From: Phycisphaeraceae bacterium
GTDB taxonomy: Bacteria > Planctomycetota > Phycisphaerae > Phycisphaerales > UBA1924
Direction of reading: 5' to 3'
DNA length: 64,000 nucleotides
NCBI GenBank assembly: GCA_020639155.1
Contig: JACKHF010000002.1
Coordinates: 806,001 to 870,000 of the forward strand
The position numbers and the translations under genes are program-made. The notes below the pieces were generated by a model, which searched no databases, was not told the DNA's origin, and worked only from the letters and a program-made list of their open reading frames with translations. Shown piece by piece: positions 33,983 through 42,522 of this stretch (position 1 is its first letter; the number at the start of each line of letters is the position of its first letter).

Positions 33983-36900
33983 TTACAGTTGTCGAAGTGC
34001 TGGCGGATGCTCCATAGCTGCGTGCTGTGGACAAAGCCACGCATATTGGCCGGATTTGGTTAGCACACAACGCAAACCACCCCAGCGATTCGGCGAGGGT
34101 GGGACGTTTTTCATGAGTATCTCTTGGATATATTCGAGGCTGTTGATTTCGGGCCGTACAGCGTGACTACTCGGCAGATGTTCAACTTCACCTAGATCTA
34201 TTTTGCTATTAGGCAGTGCGTCCCCTACCGCATCTATCAGATCGAGACTCTTATCGAGCTGTTCGCTGACGTAATCTTCAAGACCAACCCTGACAGCGCC
34301 AGTGCCTATTGGGATAAACGCCTTGACAAGCATTGTTGCCCACGAGATATATGGTGCTGCTCGGACAAGCCAGTTCTTTGGCACATCAATATCGAAGTTT
34401 GGTGGTTCACACATACCAATGGGATGGATCGGATGTGGTCCATCCTTATGTTCACACCAACAGCAAATGTGCATGGACTTGTACATAACTCGCCTTGCGA
34501 TGTTCCAGCCTCCACTTCCCTCCGGTGGCAAGATGGTGAGCAACGACGGTGCTCTACGCACAATCTGGTTGTATGGATCCATCATATCTCGGAACAGATG
34601 CAATGACTGGTTCATCAGAGCAATCTGGCCATCACGAAGTTCCCTTTGTCCCTTCAGAAGCAATAGCTGGCTCAGTTGTATTTCTCGAAGTTTCCGCTCA
34701 ATCTCCGCCTTACCCGGATCAAAGCCTTCGAGCAGTGCATTTGCATACATTGTGTTCTCACACGCCTGGCACTCTATTACCTGATTTCGCTTTTCTTCCA
34801 CATATTCATATCGGAAAGCATTCTCGCAAGGATTGTCGGCATCGCCGCGGTGCATGCACGGGACTGTAAAGTTGTGCTTAAGATTGGGCCATCGCTCTTT
34901 GATGAGTTGCGCAAGTGTACCGCGAAGGCTGCGAGCAAGACACGCCGGATATTCATCACGCACTGTAAAGCGAAACTCCCGATCAACCAACTCAGCGAAC
35001 GCCTGACCACGCTTGGCTGTGCAAAGAAAGAAGCCATTTCGCCAGTTGCTGTCCAGCGCCTCTGCGCCTTGTTGTGGAGCATCTGGTGCCCGGTGTGGAT
35101 GAATAGCAGCTGTCATGGCCGGAACCATACCGGCTGGTGCATCTTCACGCATTGAGCAGATGATCACTGCTTGCCGTTGGGCAGGTGTGTCGGATGGCTT
35201 CCAGTACAAGTTGTCGGGTTGGTTGCGCTGGATCATTTCTGGAACGAGGCTGATTCGTTCACCTTCTCCTGCCATTGGATAGGCAATGTCAAATCGCCAC
35301 ATCAACCAGAGGAACAATGGATGGAGTTGCGTTGGATAGCCGGGGCAACCGGTCTCTTTGCTTTTCTTCCAGATATGCTTGAGACGCTTGTGCTCAAGTC
35401 TGCCGGACTTCTTGCTCGTATGTTCATCCTCAAGCACGAACGTCACAGCCTGGGCGAGCCACTCGGGACGAAGGATGACAATGTTGTGCGTGTCTTCCGG
35501 CGTCTCATCGGCCGCCTGCTCGAAATACGTAACCTGCCCAAGATCATCCATGACACTGGCAACAAGACCGACATCATCTGCTTCCACTTCTGCGCTCTCG
35601 CACACATCTGCAAACTCAGAGAGTGAGAGATACGGCTTGTCCTGCTCGCGTACTCGCCTTGAGGCCTCGATCCATCGCGATGGATATGGAGTGTCCATAT
35701 CTTCAAGCTCCGATGCGGCTTGCGCAATTGCATCGCTGAGTTCGGCAATACCCTTGCCGTCTGGTCCATCCTTGCTGCTGACCGCATAGCTGCCTTCGCC
35801 GTACAGCAAATCACCAAATCGCTGCTTCAGCGCATCCCAACCAATATTTGCAGGTACATTCTCATCCGCGTGCGTCGACACGATAAGGACTCGCGCAGTT
35901 GGGCCAGCACTGAGATGGATTCGCTCTAGCCGCTCTGTCAGATCGGCATCAAGGTGCGGCCGTGGCTTCCACACAAGCAGGTAGACCGCTTTGCGCGAGA
36001 AGAAGATCTGATGTGTGATCTGGTAATGCTCCTGCCCACCAAAGTCCCAGCAGTTGAAATGGATCATGCGTTCGGGCTCATCATCTGTTGGAGTCGGATG
36101 CGGCAGATTAAGACGTTCACGCGCGATCTCAATGCCCTTTGTCGATCCTTTATTCTTTGGAACCTTCCCTTGCAGTGCCTGCAGCAGCCATGTCTTTCCA
36201 ACGTCGCCAGAACCAACGAGCAGCAGCTTCGCCTCGTCGAAACGAACGCTGTGTGAGGGGTCACCATCACCAAGGCCGCGGATATAGCTAAGCAGGGATT
36301 GATGCGTTTCCACTACACGCGCAAGTTCGGGCGTAAGCGGATTATTGTGCAGAGAGAACTGTCGAAGACGTTTCAGTCGCCCAAACTCGTGTGGCAACGA
36401 AGTGATGCTGTTACCCGAGAGGTCCAGCGTTGTCAGATGAATGAGCTTGGCGAGGTGCCCCGTACCCTCGTCGCCAACCGAGTTGTCCCCGAGGTACAAC
36501 GTCGCCAGATTGGTGAGTTGCGCGAGGTGCTCCGCACCCTCGTCACCAACCGAGTTGCGCTCGAGGTCGAGCGACGCCAGATTCGTGAGTTGTGCGATAT
36601 GCCGAGCGCCCTCGTCGCCGATCGAATTGTGCACGAGGTTCAGGCTCGTCAGATTGGAGAGCTGTGCGATATGCCGAGCGCCCTCGTCGCCGATCGAGTT
36701 GTCCACGAGGTTCAGGCTCGTCAGATTGGAGAGATGTGCGAGGTGCCGAGCGCCCTCGTCGCCGATCGAGTTCCCCCCGAGGTCGAGCGTTGCCAGATTG
36801 GTGAGCTGTGCGAGGTAACCAGCGCCATCCGGGCCGACCGAGTTGTCCCCGAGGTTGAGCGTCGCCAGGTTGGTGAGCTGCGCGAGGTGCTGAGCCCCCT

Positions 36901-37981
36901 TGTTGCCAACCGAGTTGCTCTGGAGGTCGAGCGTCGCCAGATTGGTGAGCTGTGCGAGGTGTCGAGCCCCCTCGTCGCCAACCGAGTTACCCCCGAGGTA
37001 CAGCGTAGCCATTTTGGTGAGCTGTGCGAGGTGCCGAGCCCCCTTGTTGCCAACCGAGTTGCGCTCGAGGTACAGTCTCGCCAGACTGGCGAGCTGCGCG
37101 ATGTGCCGAGCGCCATCGTCGCTGATCGAGTTGCCCCCGAGGTCGAGCGTCACCAGACTGGTGAGCTGCGCGAGGTGCCGAGCGCCATCGTCGCCGATCG
37201 AGTTGCCCTCGAGGTACAGCGTTTCCAGACTGGTGAGCTGCGCGAGGTACCGAGCGCCATCGTCGCCGATCGAGTTGCCCCCAAGGTCGAGCTTCGCCAG
37301 ACTGGTGAGCCGCGCGAGGTGCCGAGCGCCATCGTCGCCGACCGAGTTGGCCCCAAGTTCAAGAGTTGTGAGATTGGTGAGCTGTGCGAGGTGCCGAGCG
37401 CCATCCGGGCCAATCGAGTTGTGCCCGAGATGTAGCGTCGCCAGACTAGTGAGCTGTGCGAGGTGCCCTGCGCCATCCGGGCCGACCGAGTTGTGCCCGA
37501 GGTGTAGTGTCGCCAGACTGGTGAGCTGCGCGAGGTGCCGAGCGCCCTCGTCGCCGATCGAGTTACCCTCAAGGTTCAGTCGCGTCAGATTAGTGAGCTG
37601 TGCGAGGTGCCGAGCGCCCTCGTCGCCGATCGAGTTACCCTCAAGGTTCAGTCGCGTCAGATTAGTGAGCTGTGCGAGGTGCCGAGCGCCCTCGACGCCG
37701 ATCGAGCTAAACCCGAGATCAAGCGTGGTCAGGCACCGAAGATCACACAGGCCTTTGATACTATCGGTATCGAGTGGCACATCCACGTCCACAATGCACT
37801 GCTGTGGCCAACCATGCTCTCGCAGCTCATCTCGATAGTCGCGCTGGTGGTTAGGGTTCCATACCTCCGGGGGCACGAACGCAAGGTGTGTCCACTCTTC
37901 TGCCCTCGCGCGCTCGATCGTCTCGCGCACGATGCGACGGGTCCGCTCTACCGGTGTTTCGTTACGATCCTTTGCAGCCAT
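33983..37981 (-). CDS. Roco family protein (LRR-ROC-COR GTPase) with C-terminal zinc-ribbon-like region
   Basis: The 1332-residue protein is built of several blocks. (1) A ~80-residue leader (RRIVRETIERARAEEWTHLAF, REHGWPQQCIVDVDVP). (2) About 19 leucine-rich repeats, 17 of them near-identical 24-mers at residues 105-512 (LTNLATLDLGGNSIGDEGA type). (3) A ROC GTPase at ~583-750: P-loop GSGDVGKT 590-597, DFGGQ 646-650, THAD 703-706. (4) A COR domain at ~755-910. (5) A C-terminal region with a Cys cluster (CMHRGDADNPCEN, IECQACENT, HICCWCEH), typical of bacterial Roco proteins. No signal peptide is present. Roco GTPases cycle by dimerisation; partner and role are unknown. The start is the ATG at 37981. 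Confidence 0.92.
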   Translation of the reverse strand: MAAKDRNETPVERTRRIVRETIERARAEEWTHLAFVPPEVWNPNHQRDYRDELREHGWPQQCIVDVDVPLDTDSIKGLCDLRCLTTLDLGFSSIGVEGARHLAQLTNLTRLNLEGNSIGDEGARHLAQLTNLTRLNLEGNSIGDEGARHLAQLTSLATLHLGHNSVGPDGAGHLAQLTSLATLHLGHNSIGPDGARHLAQLTNLTTLELGANSVGDDGARHLARLTSLAKLDLGGNSIGDDGARYLAQLTSLETLYLEGNSIGDDGARHLAQLTSLVTLDLGGNSISDDGARHIAQLASLARLYLERNSVGNKGARHLAQLTKMATLYLGGNSVGDEGARHLAQLTNLATLDLQSNSVGNKGAQHLAQLTNLATLNLGDNSVGPDGAGYLAQLTNLATLDLGGNSIGDEGARHLAHLSNLTSLNLVDNSIGDEGARHIAQLSNLTSLNLVHNSIGDEGARHIAQLTNLASLDLERNSVGDEGAEHLAQLTNLATLYLGDNSVGDEGTGHLAKLIHLTTLDLSGNSITSLPHEFGRLKRLRQFSLHNNPLTPELARVVETHQSLLSYIRGLGDGDPSHSVRFDEAKLLLVGSGDVGKTWLLQALQGKVPKNKGSTKGIEIARERLNLPHPTPTDDEPERMIHFNCWDFGGQEHYQITHQIFFSRKAVYLLVWKPRPHLDADLTERLERIHLSAGPTARVLIVSTHADENVPANIGWDALKQRFGDLLYGEGSYAVSSKDGPDGKGIAELSDAIAQAASELEDMDTPYPSRWIEASRRVREQDKPYLSLSEFADVCESAEVEADDVGLVASVMDDLGQVTYFEQAADETPEDTHNIVILRPEWLAQAVTFVLEDEHTSKKSGRLEHKRLKHIWKKSKETGCPGYPTQLHPLFLWLMWRFDIAYPMAGEGERISLVPEMIQRNQPDNLYWKPSDTPAQRQAVIICSMREDAPAGMVPAMTAAIHPHRAPDAPQQGAEALDSNWRNGFFLCTAKRGQAFAELVDREFRFTVRDEYPACLARSLRGTLAQLIKERWPNLKHNFTVPCMHRGDADNPCENAFRYEYVEEKRNQVIECQACENTMYANALLEGFDPGKAEIERKLREIQLSQLLLLKGQRELRDGQIALMNQSLHLFRDMMDPYNQIVRRAPSLLTILPPEGSGGWNIARRVMYKSMHICCWCEHKDGPHPIHPIGMCEPPNFDIDVPKNWLVRAAPYISWATMLVKAFIPIGTGAVRVGLEDYVSEQLDKSLDLIDAVGDALPNSKIDLGEVEHLPSSHAVRPEINSLEYIQEILMKNVPPSPNRWGGLRCVLTKSGQYAWLCPQHAAMEHPPALRQL
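36446..37669 (-). repeat. 17 tandem 72-bp units encoding the Roco LRRs
   Basis: The region encodes 17 consecutive 24-residue repeats with no length variation. Units at 37530-37601 and 37602-37673 are identical at the nucleotide level over 72 bp, which indicates recent unequal recombination or slippage and ongoing copy-number change. The reverse strand is open over ~1.1 kb because of the repeat, giving false long reading frames. Confidence 0.9.
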
Positions 37982-38122
37982 CGCGCAATTCTACACGAGC
38001 ATGGCGATCGATGTCATAGGGAGATTCTCTCATATGAGATACGACCGAGAAGGGTGAACACGCTTTTTTCTATTGCATGCTGCTGGCTTTGAAACCTCGA
38101 TCATCCGGATCAACGGGCCGAC

Positions 38123-38290
38123 ACGCCAGAGCAAACGGTCGACACTACGCTCCATACCCTCGACACTTCAGAGCACACCGTCGACCCGCAACCCCAGACC
38201 GTCGACAGGTTGCTTCAAACCGTCGACGCTCCGCTTCAAACTCTCGACAGTCTGGAGCAAACGGTCGACAGTTTGGAGCAACAATTCGAG
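38123..38290 (+). repeat. Eight 21-bp tandem units reading as coiled-coil heptads
   Basis: Eight 21-bp units follow each other without gaps; seven end in TCGAC and the last in TCGAG, most preceded by CAAAC or similar. In frame they read as heptads (RLLQTVD, APLQTLD, SLEQTVD, SLEQQFE). The frame opens after a TGA at 38090 without a normal start codon upstream of the repeat and runs on to about 38392. It could be the remnant of a gene encoding a coiled coil, or a minisatellite. Confidence 0.75.
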
Positions 38291-38375
38291 TTATCCCGCA
38301 CACCGTGCGTCCGTTTGGGTCGTTATCGCGGTGCTAATTTGCGTTCTGACGCAATGAAACATCCACGCGCAGCGC

Positions 38376-38445
38376 TTGCGCGGTTTCAATGACACACAGC
38401 ACCCCACTGCACTCGTACGTGCTGCGCAAGATACCAGTGGCACCA
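38376..38445. repeat. Dispersed hairpin repeat, copy 1
   Basis: A 70-bp element matching copy 2 at 62 of 70 positions. Its core CCACTG...CAGTGG forms inverted ends around GTACGTGCTGCGCAAGATAC. It resembles a REP/small non-autonomous element. It lies in the intergenic region between the Roco gene and the PEP-CTERM-like gene. Confidence 0.75.
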
Positions 38446-38500
38446 GATTCTCTCGACCAGACCATCATGGTCACGCACGCGCGACCACGGCACCCGACAG

Positions 38501-38570
38501 TTGCGTAGCTTCAATCACATACTGCACCCCACTGCACTCGTACGTGCTGCGCAAGATACCAATAGCACCA
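38501..38570. repeat. Dispersed hairpin repeat, copy 2
   Basis: Second copy, offset 125 bp from copy 1 in the same orientation. The core ACTCGTACGTGCTGCGCAAG is identical to copy 1, but the outer inverted arm has two changes (CAATAG), which would weaken the hairpin. Confidence 0.75.
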
Positions 38571-38879
38571 TGCACACGATCCGCTCGGACTGTTGCACCA
38601 GCCCATCGATGAACCCCGGCCCCATCCCTGCGGACGATTGCTGCACCGACGGAGCCGAATCGGTCCGAAAAGCGCTCGATACTCCACAGGTTTTCCACAT
38701 TGCATGCACACCGTCACCCATTTCCCATCAATTCGGGTAGCGAGGCGATTCAAGCCCATCTGGCGCAGCCATTTCGGTATCATGCCAGTCCGCCTGCCAT
38801 CACGGAAGATGCGCGGAGTTCCAAACAACCACAGCGGCACCACGCTGGCCGCCCGCGTATCGCCAGTCAGGAGGCCCAA

Positions 38880-39692
38880 ATGTATGTTGCATCTATGACC
38901 TGTTCAGGGCAGAACTGTTCAGAGAAGACCCGCTCCGGAACTGCTCGCACGCGCTGCGCTGCTGGAGCAATCGCACTCGCGCTGACCGCGGTCGCCTCGG
39001 CTGATCCATACAGCCAGCTCAACTTCGATATGACCGGGTTTGAGGTCTCGTTCTACTCGGGCGCAAATGGCACCGGCACACAACTGGCAAGTGTCAGCGC
39101 GGGCGGCGGACTCAACTTCACCGGCTCGTGGGAGTTCTCGTTTTCAAACGGGGCACTCATGGGCAACTCGGTCATGGGAAACAACCTGACCGGCGGGCAG
39201 GGGCCGTTCCTGCACGCTGGCACTGCACAGCTGTCCGGCTTTGAAGGTGTCGCACGAATGAACATCGTCAATGGTATCGTCGAGTATGCAAGATTCGTGA
39301 TAGAAGTTCCCAATGCAGCCAACGGTGTTGATGTGTTCGGCTTTGGCTACGACGACTCATCGCATGTCAACAATATTGCCATTCAGCAGGCAATCGGTGG
39401 CGCGTGGACTGTCGACGGCTTTGGCGAGATGGGATTCTATAAAGGTGGCATCTTTGATGGTGACGGCGACAACATTCTCGGCGACGATGTCGATCTGTCC
39501 GTCTTTAACATGGGTCCCTTCGCGCCGTTCAGTTACATACCGACAACGCTGTTCCGTGTTCAGAACGATGGCTCAAACATGGATGTCAATCTGATCTTTG
39601 ACTCGGGCGCAAACGCCATCCCCATGCCGCTGACATCTGCGATGGGCTTTGCCGGACTGATCGCAATAGGTTCTGTGCGTCGCCGGCGCTAG
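38880..39692 (+). CDS. Secreted protein with PEP-CTERM-like sorting tail
   Basis: About 270 residues. A signal peptide-like segment (AAGAIALALTAVASADP) follows a ~25-residue Cys-containing hydrophilic leader. The mature part is beta-rich, Gly- and Asn-rich (FYSGANGTGTQLASVSAGGG) and lacks catalytic motifs. The C-terminus reads IPMPLTSAMGFAGLIAIG followed by RRRR, the Pro-start, membrane helix and Arg cluster of PEP-CTERM-type sorting signals. AGGAGG at 38869-38874 supports the ATG at 38880. Such proteins are exported and cleaved by an exosortase. No exosortase gene is in the window. Dispersed repeat copies lie on both sides. Confidence 0.75.
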   Translation: MYVASMTCSGQNCSEKTRSGTARTRCAAGAIALALTAVASADPYSQLNFDMTGFEVSFYSGANGTGTQLASVSAGGGLNFTGSWEFSFSNGALMGNSVMGNNLTGGQGPFLHAGTAQLSGFEGVARMNIVNGIVEYARFVIEVPNAANGVDVFGFGYDDSSHVNNIAIQQAIGGAWTVDGFGEMGFYKGGIFDGDGDNILGDDVDLSVFNMGPFAPFSYIPTTLFRVQNDGSNMDVNLIFDSGANAIPMPLTSAMGFAGLIAIGSVRRRR

Positions 39693-39770
39693 TTGAGTTG
39701 GTGCGCAACTGGCCAGATGCCGCTGCTTTGTCACAACGCAACAAACTGAACGAACGACACATCGGCGACA

Positions 39771-39805
39771 CACTGGTACGTGCTGCGCAAGATACCAGTG
39801 GCACC
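39771..39805. repeat. Dispersed hairpin repeat, copy 3 (core only)
   Basis: The 35-bp core recurs as CACTGGTA-CGTGCTGCGCAAGA-TACCAGTG, a perfect 8-bp inverted repeat around a 14-base loop. It lacks the 5-bp CACTC insertion present in copies 1 and 2. It lies just after the PEP-CTERM-like gene, so the three copies bracket that gene. Confidence 0.75.
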
Positions 39806-39834
39806 CACAATCCCAGCAACGCTTAGTGAGGCTG

Positions 39835-40899
39835 TTATTGTTCTGCGCGTGGCAACGAGGTGATGCTGCTGTTGTCACTGAGATTGATCGCTGTACGTTT
39901 GGCAAGGTGCGAAAGACGCTCAGTCCCTGCATCGCCGATCCTGTTGTAACTGAGATCAAGCGTTCGCAGGCTGGTCAGGCGTGACAGGTACTCAGCACCT
40001 GTATCACCGACCAGGTTCCCCCCGAGGTGAAGCTCACGCACACCGGTCATGCGCGACAGATGCTCCGCCCCCGCGTTACCGATCGAGTTGTTCGCGAGGT
40101 TGAGCGTCCGCAGATTCTTCAGGCCTGACAGATGCTCCGCGCCATCGTCGCCTACACAGTTGCTCACAAGATCGAGCGTCAGCAGGTTGGCAAGCTGCGA
40201 CAGAGACTGTGCGCCGTCATTGCCGATGGCATTGCCGCCGAGATCGAGTTCTGTGAGGTTCGCAAGTTGTGACAGGTGGTGCGCACCAGCGTCGCCGATC
40301 GAGTTGTTCCGAAGATCGAGCTTCGTCAGCTTGGTCAGGCGCGCTAAGTATTCCGCCCCTGCTTCACTGATCGAGTTGTCTCTGAGGTTGAGCGTTGTCA
40401 GATTCGTCAGACGCGACAGGTGTGCTGCTCCCTCATCACCGATCCAGTTGCTTCCGAGGTCGAGCGTTTCCAGATGAGTCAGCCCGCCAAGATGCTTTGC
40501 ACCATCCGCGCCGATCGTGTTGCCTCCGAGGTCGAGCGACCTGAGGTTCGTAAGTCGCGCAACCTGCGCTGCTCCATCGGCGCAGACCGAGTTGCCCCTG
40601 AGATGCAGCGCCACCAGATGAGGGAGATCGCACAGGTCCATCGTGATGATGTTGATATCAGGGACCACATTCATGTCCACGATGCAATGGTCGGGCCAGC
40701 CCTGCCCGAGCAGTGTTTCGCGCCACTTCGCCTGATTGTCGTTACTGCTTCCAGCCGAACTTGTACCGTTCGGACTTACACTATTTGGACTCAGAAATGC
40801 AAGATGTGTCCACTGTTCTTTTCTCGCGCGGCTGACCGTGTCGCGCACAATGCGCTGGACATGCTCTTCCTGTATCTCTTTGCTGCGTGTGTCAGTCAT
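39835..40899 (-). CDS. LRR protein sharing its N-terminal domain with the Roco protein
   Basis: The 354-residue protein is a leader of ~90 residues plus about 11 LRRs of 24 residues (LTNLRSLDLGGNTIGADGAKHL type). The leader (HVQRIVRDTVSRARKEQWTHL and GWPDHCIVDMNVVPDINII) aligns with residues ~13-75 of the Roco protein, so the two are paralogues that differ by loss or gain of the ROC-COR part. The repeats here are more diverged from each other than in the Roco protein. There is no signal peptide. The start is the ATG at 40899. The gene is divergent from a phosphatase-like lipoprotein gene. Confidence 0.85.
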   Translation of the reverse strand: MTDTRSKEIQEEHVQRIVRDTVSRARKEQWTHLAFLSPNSVSPNGTSSAGSSNDNQAKWRETLLGQGWPDHCIVDMNVVPDINIITMDLCDLPHLVALHLRGNSVCADGAAQVARLTNLRSLDLGGNTIGADGAKHLGGLTHLETLDLGSNWIGDEGAAHLSRLTNLTTLNLRDNSISEAGAEYLARLTKLTKLDLRNNSIGDAGAHHLSQLANLTELDLGGNAIGNDGAQSLSQLANLLTLDLVSNCVGDDGAEHLSGLKNLRTLNLANNSIGNAGAEHLSRMTGVRELHLGGNLVGDTGAEYLSRLTSLRTLDLSYNRIGDAGTERLSHLAKRTAINLSDNSSITSLPRAEQ

Positions 40900-40987
40900 C
40901 GTGTGAGATGATTCTATGTCCCAACACGTCATCCGTGGCAAGTCTACCCTGCTTCGGTTCCGCTTCGTTCCGATCAGGAGAATGCCA

Positions 40988-41596
40988 ATGCCGCGCAGGA
41001 TTCAGACTTCGTTGTGCGCACTCTGGCTGGGTGCATTTTTCATCGCGCCGCTCACGCTGACCGGCTGCGCGCAAAGCCACGAAGCAAACATCACGAAAGA
41101 TAACTCAGCAGAGAACATCCCCGACATCGATCCGCCCCACCTGCACCGCGATGGCAATCTGCTCTTCGCTGCACAGCCCGACGAGACCACGATCCAAACG
41201 CTTCCGAGCGAGGGCGTGACAACGGTCATCAACTTCCGAACACAAAGCGAGATGGACGAGCGTGTTCCCTTCGACGAAGCCGACATCGTGACAAACGCAG
41301 GCATGCAGTACATCCACATTCCACTGGGCGGCGGGGTCGATGAGGAACCTGGGTACGACCCGGAGGATGTTGATCGCTTGGCCGAGGTACTCGATCGCGC
41401 TCAAGGCAATGTGCTGCTGCACTGCGCCTCGGGCGGGCGCGCACGCACGATCTGGACCGCGTACCTCATCAAGTACAAGAGGCTCTCGGAGCGCGATGCG
41501 ATCTTCCGCGCGCAGCGTGCCGGCCAGCCGCCGAGTTCGCTCGATCGACTCCTCGGGCGCGAGAGTGTGTACGAGCCGATCGAAGACGATAAGTAG
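40988..41596 (+). CDS. Tyrosine phosphatase-like lipoprotein
   Basis: The 202-residue protein has a lipoprotein signal (LWLGAFFIAPLTLTGC, lipidated Cys27). The domain that follows contains VTTVINFRTQSEMDE and the P-loop HCASGGRAR with Cys146. The arginine arrives four residues after the Cys (CX4R), as in DUF442/BLH-like proteins rather than classical CX5R dual-specificity phosphatases. It would act in the periplasm. AGGAG at 40975-40979 suits the ATG at 40988 better than the one at 40982. Substrates are unknown. Confidence 0.78.
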   Translation: MPRRIQTSLCALWLGAFFIAPLTLTGCAQSHEANITKDNSAENIPDIDPPHLHRDGNLLFAAQPDETTIQTLPSEGVTTVINFRTQSEMDERVPFDEADIVTNAGMQYIHIPLGGGVDEEPGYDPEDVDRLAEVLDRAQGNVLLHCASGGRARTIWTAYLIKYKRLSERDAIFRAQRAGQPPSSLDRLLGRESVYEPIEDDK

Positions 41597-41651
41597 GAAA
41601 TGCGGGCCGGCGCGTAAGAGCCAAGCCAGCAGCATAACCTTGCTGCAACAT

Positions 41652-42509
41652 ATGTCTGAGAACGAACCCAACGAACAGAACGAACGAACTGACTCCCTCG
41701 AAGCGATCGAGCATCTCATCGCGCTGAGCGAGGAAGCTGTTGATCGCGGTGACTTTACAGCAAACGAAGAGTATTGGGAGCAGGCACTGGCAATGCGGCT
41801 TCGGCTTGTCCCTGGAGATACTGAGGACACTGCACACATGCTCGACGACAGCGGCGTCAGCAAGGAACTCGCAGGCAAGCACAGCGAAGCGGAATCCCTC
41901 TTCATGCGGGCAGTTGCAATGTACGAAACAATACATAGTCAAGAACACGCGGATATCGCAACCGTGCTCGACGATCTGTCCCGCGTGAAGGAATCGCGGG
42001 GAGATATAGAGGCAGCCCTCTCCGTGCAGGATCGTGCGTATTCCATGCGTCAGCGTGTCCAGCCGAAAGAAGACGAGGCATCGGTTATGGCGCTGATGCG
42101 ATGCGGTTTTCTCAAGGCACAACTGGGACAACTTGAGCAGGCTGAGACCGACTATGTTGCGGCGCACGAGATGATGCAGCGACTCGGCTATGGTGATCAC
42201 GAAGCTGTCGCAAAGAATCTGGCGAACCGCGCACACGCAATCTCATACCTTCACCGCGCTGATGAAAGTATACAGATCTTTGAGGAAGCGCTCGCAATGC
42301 AGAGACGATTGTACGCGGGAGACCATCCCGACATCGCAAACTGCCTTTCGAGTCTTGCATCAATATACCTTGTGATTGATCAGCCCCACAAAGCGAGGCC
42401 GATCATCGAAGAAGCACACGCGATGGCTGCTCGTGTATATCCGGAAGATCACCCCCACCGAGGGACAATCGAAGGCTGGTATCAGACCATATGTGAAAAC
42501 ACACCTTGA
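41652..42509 (+). CDS. Tetratricopeptide repeat protein (kinesin light chain-like)
   Basis: The 285-residue cytoplasmic protein is helical throughout and composed of about five 42-residue TPRs of the kinesin-light-chain type, for example DIATVLDDLSRVKESRGD and EAVAKNLANRAHAISYLHRA, with the linking LAMQRRLYAGDHPDIANCL signature. No catalytic domain is present. It is a protein-protein interaction scaffold of unknown partners. It starts 55 bp after the phosphatase-like lipoprotein gene and converges on the zinc-ribbon protein gene. Confidence 0.85.
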   Translation: MSENEPNEQNERTDSLEAIEHLIALSEEAVDRGDFTANEEYWEQALAMRLRLVPGDTEDTAHMLDDSGVSKELAGKHSEAESLFMRAVAMYETIHSQEHADIATVLDDLSRVKESRGDIEAALSVQDRAYSMRQRVQPKEDEASVMALMRCGFLKAQLGQLEQAETDYVAAHEMMQRLGYGDHEAVAKNLANRAHAISYLHRADESIQIFEEALAMQRRLYAGDHPDIANCLSSLASIYLVIDQPHKARPIIEEAHAMAARVYPEDHPHRGTIEGWYQTICENTP

Positions 42510-42522
42510 CACGTATGTGTAA

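Larger units (their letters stand above)
37982..38879. other. Long intergenic region between Roco gene and PEP-CTERM-like gene
   Basis: This 898-bp stretch holds no gene I can support strongly. It contains the Roco promoter region, the 21-bp tandem repeat (38123-38290), two copies of a dispersed hairpin repeat (38376-38445 and 38501-38570), and the ribosome-binding site of the next gene at 38869-38874. A Cys-containing frame on the minus strand (about 38511-38783, reading VTVCMQCGKPVEYRALFGP) looks protein-like, but its end runs through a repeat copy and no start is convincing. Confidence 0.6.

Noticed and set aside
36299..37435. Long plus-strand reading frame opposite the Roco LRR region
   Set aside because: It is the shadow of the 72-bp repeats. 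Its translation is a periodic string of Val, Glu and Arg with no fold-like pattern.
38376..38570. Possible integron attC sites or CRISPR repeats in the hairpin copies
   Set aside because: No RYYYAAC/GTTRRRY boxes, only three copies, and no spacers of regular length. Better described as a REP-like dispersed element.
38511..38783. Minus-strand Cys-containing reading frame between the Roco gene and the PEP-CTERM-like gene
   Set aside because: The text is protein-like (VCMQCGKPVEYRALFGP) but the C-terminus is formed by a dispersed repeat copy and there is no convincing start or Shine-Dalgarno; kept only as a note on the intergenic region.
39573..39959. Minus-strand frame across the third repeat copy and into the LRR gene
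   Set aside because: It runs antiparallel through the end of the PEP-CTERM-like gene, the repeat and the last codons of the LRR gene, and lacks any domain.
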